From: Gammaproteobacteria bacterium
Lineage (GTDB): Bacteria; Pseudomonadota; Gammaproteobacteria; Pseudomonadales; Azotimanducaceae
NCBI GenBank assembly: GCA_002690405.1
Contig: NZEI01000015.1
Span: 14,401-33,038 of the forward strand
DNA: 18,638 nt
Reading direction: 5' to 3'
Every line of letters starts with the position of its first letter. The stretch's first letter is position 1. Both the position numbers and the translations under genes were made by a program. Below are positions 15,419 to 18,638 of this stretch, one piece after another. The notes under the pieces were generated by a model, which saw only the letters and a program-made list of their open reading frames with translations, did no database searches and was not told the DNA's origin.

Positions 15419-16797
15419 TATTCGCTATGCGGTTTGCGCGCAAGCTCAGCGGCCATACCAATGTAGAGTTCTGGTGTCAGATCGCATAGTTCCTGCACCG
15501 CAGATTCGGGTAGCTCCAATTCCGTCAGCAGTTGTGCAAATAAATCTGCTGACAGACGTCTGCCGCGAGTTGCCGCTTTCAACTTTTCATAGGGCTCGGC
15601 GATTCCATGCTTGCGCATTACCGTTTGCACAGGTTCTGCGAGAACTTCCCAGCTCTGTGCCAGATCTTCGGCAATCACTTCGGCGTTAACTTCAAGTCGC
15701 GACAGACCTTTCACGGTCGCCTGATAGGCAATACTGCAGTGGCCCAAACAAGCGCCTATGTTGCGCAGTACTGTAGAGTCCGAAAGATCCCGCTGCCAGC
15801 GTGAGACGGGTAGTTTGTCGGCCATATGTGCAAGCATTGCGTTGGCCATGCCTACATTGCCCTCGGAGTTTTCAAAGTCTATCGGATTGATTTTGTGTGG
15901 CATGGTCGAAGATCCAGTTTCGCCTTCGACTTTGCGCTGTTTGAAGTAATCATTAGAGATGTAAGCCCAGATGTCGCGGTCAAAATCCAACAGCACCTGA
16001 TTAAACCGCATAAGACAGTGAAACAGCTCTGCGATGTAGTCGTGGGGTTCTATTTGGGTGGTCCAAGGATTGTTTGTAAGCCCGATCGAGGTGATGAAAT
16101 CCGCCGACACACTAGGCCAATCGACATCCGGGTAGGCACTTAAGTGGGCATTAAAGTTGCCTACAGCACCGTTGAACTTACCTAAGATTTCGATGTTGGA
16201 TAATTGATTACGCTGGCGTTGCAGGCGTACCGCAACGTTCTTCATTTCCTTGCCGAGGGTGGTTGGTGACGCGGTTTGTCCATGTGTACGCGACAGCATG
16301 GGTCTTTCAGCTTCACTCTGGGCAAGGCTGTCAATGGCAGTAATGAGGGTATCCATTTGGGGTAGCAGTACGGAGTCCACGGCTGTTTTTATCATCAAGC
16401 CGTAGGCGGTATTGTTGATATCCTCAGAGGTGCAGGCGAAGTGAATCCATTCGCTAATCGGCTGCAGCGTTGCGCGTTCGTTGAAACGTTCCTTCACATA
16501 ATATTCCACGGCCTTAACATCATGATTGGTCGTGGCCTCGAAGTGTTTGATGCGTAATGCCGCCGCCTCGTCAAATTGGGTGGCGACAGCATCAATGAAT
16601 TCGCGGTCTGCAGCACTAAGCGTTGCAAGCTCTGGCACCCCAGGCAGATCACTGAGAAATTGCACCCAACGACACTCTACTTGGGTGCGAAATTTCATCA
16701 GCCCCAGCTCACTACAGATGTGCGCGAGTGGTTCGACTTTACTGCGATATCTACCATCAATGGCAGATATGGCGTTTATGTGTCTCGATTCAGACAT
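15418..16797 (-). CDS. purB: PurB, adenylosuccinate lyase
   Basis: This enzyme releases fumarate from SAICAR and from adenylosuccinate in purine synthesis. The open frame reaches back to 16884, but ATG at 16797 is the right start: it begins MSESRHINAISAIDGRY like known PurB proteins and gives 459 residues, close to the 456 of the E. coli enzyme. The fumarase-superfamily signature SSTMPHKINP starts at residue 296, with S296/S297 as the mobile-loop catalytic serine. The HGQTAS segment holds the conserved histidine. The first eight bases, ATGTCTGA, overlap the end of mnmA, and the stop overlaps the GNAT start by one base. No hflD gene separates mnmA and purB, unlike in many gammaproteobacteria. 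Confidence 0.96.
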   Translation of the reverse strand: MSESRHINAISAIDGRYRSKVEPLAHICSELGLMKFRTQVECRWVQFLSDLPGVPELATLSAADREFIDAVATQFDEAAALRIKHFEATTNHDVKAVEYYVKERFNERATLQPISEWIHFACTSEDINNTAYGLMIKTAVDSVLLPQMDTLITAIDSLAQSEAERPMLSRTHGQTASPTTLGKEMKNVAVRLQRQRNQLSNIEILGKFNGAVGNFNAHLSAYPDVDWPSVSADFITSIGLTNNPWTTQIEPHDYIAELFHCLMRFNQVLLDFDRDIWAYISNDYFKQRKVEGETGSSTMPHKINPIDFENSEGNVGMANAMLAHMADKLPVSRWQRDLSDSTVLRNIGACLGHCSIAYQATVKGLSRLEVNAEVIAEDLAQSWEVLAEPVQTVMRKHGIAEPYEKLKAATRGRRLSADLFAQLLTELELPESAVQELCDLTPELYIGMAAELARKPHSE

Positions 16798-17938
16798 AGG
16801 CCGTAGGCTCCGAAAAAGACGTTGGAATTTTGGTGCGCGGACAAAGGTCAATACAGCCTCCGCCCAGCAGTCGGTTGTTGTCATAGAAAGCTATGTACTG
16901 TCCTTCTGCCACCGCCCGCTGCGGTTCATCAAAGTGTACTAATAGACGATCATTACAGGCGCGCTCTACCCGACAGTGCTGATCTTGTTGTCGATAGCGG
17001 ACTTTTGCCTGACAACGTAACGGCAGGGTGATGTCCTCAAGCCAATTGACATCAACTGCATGCAGCCACGCGCTGTGCAAAGTGCGTTCGTCTTGTGTGA
17101 CCTCGAGACGATTATCGGTTTGGTGTTTGGCGGCGACATACCAGGGTGATTCGGGTCTGCCGGCTTTACCACCGATATTGATGCCCTGGCGCTGACCAAT
17201 AGTGTAGTAGTGAAGGCCGCGATGGGTGCCCAAAATCCTGCCCTCAGGATCAGTAATCGGACCGGGCTGATCCGTGATATAGGTGCGTAAAAAGTCTGCA
17301 AAGCGGCGCTCACCGATAAAACAGATACCGGTACTGTCTTTCTTGCGGTGATTTTGTAATCCCAGATCAGTAGCGAGTTTACGTACGTCTGATTTGTGCC
17401 ACTCACCCAGTGGGAACAGGCATTTTTCTAACTGCGACTTTGGCACCGCCTGCAAAAAGTAGGTTTGATCCTTATTGCTATCAACGCCTTTTTCGATAAT
17501 GACGCCACCCGGCTGATCAACGCGCTTTACATAGTGGCCTGTGGCGATGTAGTCCGCACCGAGGGTCTGTGCGTAGTCGACAAACTGGCGAAACTTAATT
17601 TCGCGATTGCACAAAATGTCGGGGTTCGGAGTCCTGAGCCGACGATACTCGGTAAGAAAATACTCAAACACGTTATCCCAATATTCGGCGGCGAAATTAG
17701 CGCAATGCAACGGTATATTAAGTGCGTCGCAAGTTGCTTGGGCATCGGCTAAATCGGCAATTGCCGTACAATATTCGGTGCCATCGTCTTCGTCCCAATT
17801 TTTCATGAACAAACCTGCAACAGCATAGCCCTGCTGTTGCAGCAGATAGGCGGCCACAGATGAGTCGACGCCGCCAGACATGCCGACGATGACGGAAATA
17901 TTGGATAGGTCTTTTTGATGATCCGCAGCGCTGTCCAT
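16790..17938 (-). CDS. mnmA: MnmA, tRNA-specific 2-thiouridylase
   Basis: This enzyme adds sulfur to the 2-position of wobble uridine U34 in tRNAs for Lys, Glu and Gln, using sulfur relayed from IscS. The 382-residue protein shows the ATP-binding PP-loop SGGVDSS (residues 21-27), the catalytic cysteine C110 in ILCNREIKF, and the persulfide cysteine C206 in TGICFIGERRF; the two are 96 residues apart, as expected. TGHY and KDQTYFL are further family blocks. The ribosome binding site is weak. A promoter with GGTCAG/ATTTTA (read on the plus strand) lies just upstream. The gene appears to open a five-gene chain mnmA-purB-GNAT-acnD-prpF and is divergent from moaC. Confidence 0.96.
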   Translation of the reverse strand: MDSAADHQKDLSNISVIVGMSGGVDSSVAAYLLQQQGYAVAGLFMKNWDEDDGTEYCTAIADLADAQATCDALNIPLHCANFAAEYWDNVFEYFLTEYRRLRTPNPDILCNREIKFRQFVDYAQTLGADYIATGHYVKRVDQPGGVIIEKGVDSNKDQTYFLQAVPKSQLEKCLFPLGEWHKSDVRKLATDLGLQNHRKKDSTGICFIGERRFADFLRTYITDQPGPITDPEGRILGTHRGLHYYTIGQRQGINIGGKAGRPESPWYVAAKHQTDNRLEVTQDERTLHSAWLHAVDVNWLEDITLPLRCQAKVRYRQQDQHCRVERACNDRLLVHFDEPQRAVAEGQYIAFYDNNRLLGGGCIDLCPRTKIPTSFSEPTAYV

Positions 17939-17973
17939 TTCGGCAACATTGAACCGGCAATAACAAGGGCGGA

Positions 17974-18002
17974 ATTTTACATCACTCAGTCGAGCGGGTC
18001 AG
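17974..18002 (-). promoter_or_regulatory. Candidate sigma-70 promoter of the mnmA-purB chain
   Basis: Read on the minus strand, CTGACC (-35, plus coordinates 18002-17997) and TAAAAT (-10, 17979-17974) are separated by exactly 17 bases. The -10 matches five of six and the -35 four of six consensus positions. Transcription would begin near 17967, leaving a leader of about 29 bases before the mnmA ATG. Prediction from sequence only. Confidence 0.45.
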
Positions 18003-18049
18003 TCTAAGATTGGGTCGCGTGATACAGTGGAGCAAATTGGGAAACAATC

Positions 18050-18562
18050 ATGACCACACAATTAAGTCACATTAATGCGGCTGGCGAAGCCAATATGGTG
18101 GATGTAGGCGACAAGGATCTGAGTCAGCGGGTTGCCGTTGCCGCCGGGGTGCTAGTTATGCAAGCCGCTACAATGGCGGCAATAAAGGGCAATCAGTTGG
18201 CCAAGGGCGAGGTGCTCGCGGTGGCCCGCGTCGCCGGCATACAGGCGGCTAAACGCTGCGCAGATTTAATTCCGCTGTGTCATCCGCTAGCGTTAACAAA
18301 GGTTCAAATTGAGTTCGCGGAATTATCTGATACCGAGCTCGAAGTGCGCGCCCTGTGTAAAGTTACCGGGCAAACCGGAGTAGAGATGGAAGCTTTGAGC
18401 GCGGTAAGTGTGGCTGCTCTTACGGTTTATGACATGTGTAAAGCAATAGACAAAGGCATGTCCATTGAGAATATTCGGTTGTTGGAGAAAACCGGTGGTA
18501 AGAGTGGCGCGTGGTTGCGCGACGAGCAAAACTCCAACACTGTTGAGGACTCGATTACATAA
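18050..18562 (+). CDS. moaC: MoaC, cyclic pyranopterin monophosphate synthase
   Basis: This enzyme converts the GTP-derived product of MoaA into cyclic pyranopterin monophosphate, the first stable intermediate of molybdenum cofactor synthesis. The 170-residue protein carries the family blocks MVDVGDK (16-22), DLIPLCHPL (72-80), VEMEALSAVSVAALT (111-125) and YDMCKA, with D128 and K131 at the positions of the known active-site residues, and a C-terminal GGKSG. GGGA lies about 8 bases before the ATG. The 111-base gap to the divergent mnmA contains no promoter I can call for moaC. moaD begins two bases after its stop. moaA is not in the window. Confidence 0.96.
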   Translation: MTTQLSHINAAGEANMVDVGDKDLSQRVAVAAGVLVMQAATMAAIKGNQLAKGEVLAVARVAGIQAAKRCADLIPLCHPLALTKVQIEFAELSDTELEVRALCKVTGQTGVEMEALSAVSVAALTVYDMCKAIDKGMSIENIRLLEKTGGKSGAWLRDEQNSNTVEDSIT

Positions 18563-18564
18563 TT

Positions 18565-18638
18565 ATGGTGAGCGTTAAATTTTTTGCCCAGCTACGTGAA
18601 GTGACGGGAACAGAGGGTGTGCAAGTCAATGCGCTAGA
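18565..18638 (+). CDS. moaD: MoaD, molybdopterin synthase small subunit (partial, C-terminus outside window)
   Basis: Only the first 24 codons are visible, beginning MVSVKFFAQLREVTG, which is the ubiquitin-like N-terminal strand of MoaD. In the full protein a C-terminal Gly-Gly thiocarboxylate donates sulfur to the pterin together with MoaE; that end lies beyond the window. It starts two bases after moaC, so the two genes are co-transcribed. No independent ribosome binding site is evident apart from bases within the end of moaC. An alternative GTG start lies one codon later. Confidence 0.85.
   Translation, partial: MVSVKFFAQLREVTGTEGVQVNAL

Noticed and set aside
15114..15689. A 191-codon open frame on the plus strand, antisense to the GNAT gene and the end of purB.
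   Set aside because: It lies opposite two well-identified genes, has no ribosome binding site, and its Ser/Cys/Arg-rich product resembles no family; it is a reading-frame shadow.
16798..16884. The 29-codon upstream extension of purB.
   Set aside because: It lies within mnmA, and known PurB proteins begin at the internal ATG at 16797.

Overview
The window looks like a chromosomal stretch from a gammaproteobacterium of the Pseudomonadales/Cellvibrionales type, with roughly balanced base composition. The main pointers are the cysB / cysH / thrH order known from Pseudomonas, a four-cysteine (APS-type) CysH, an AcnD/PrpF-type methylcitrate pathway, and a TerB-like / YdcH-like / 5'-nucleotidase cluster. 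Genes are tightly packed, with short or overlapping junctions. I see no tRNA, rRNA, CRISPR array, insertion sequence, prophage or plasmid signal, and no gene-free stretch above 300 bases.

Left part, minus strand (1-4605): an AddAB-like pair. A PD-(D/E)XK nuclease with a four-cysteine Fe-S signature and a degenerate helicase fold (2005-4605) overlaps a UvrD/RecB-type helicase that runs off the left edge. Plus strand 4783-6494: a previously uncalled 39-residue single-span membrane protein, a TerB-like protein, a YdcH-like coiled-coil protein (TTG start) and a cytosolic 5'-nucleotidase. Next comes an extremely AT-rich regulatory region and cysB (6599-7573), which abuts cysH on the opposite strand with no gap. 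Divergent from cysH is thrH, whose real start is GTG at 8411.

Middle part: prpB and prpC (9097-11157, plus) meet prpF and acnD (11154-14966, minus) tail to tail, with interlocking stop codons. Together these four encode 2-methylcitrate synthase, the two-protein AcnD/PrpF bypass of PrpD, and methylisocitrate lyase, so the core of propionyl-CoA oxidation is present. No prpD or prpR lies in the window. acnD-prpF appear to be the distal end of one minus-strand operon, mnmA-purB-GNAT-acnD-prpF, with junctions of -8, -1, +20 and +30 bases; hflD, commonly found between mnmA and purB, is absent.

Right edge: moaC and the first 24 codons of moaD (molybdenum cofactor synthesis), divergent from mnmA.

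Most genes belong to well-known families and I do not see a clearly new defence or mobile system. The points most worth a second look are the 39-residue membrane protein beside the TerB-like gene, the split and operon-fused methylcitrate cluster, and the AT island upstream of cysB.
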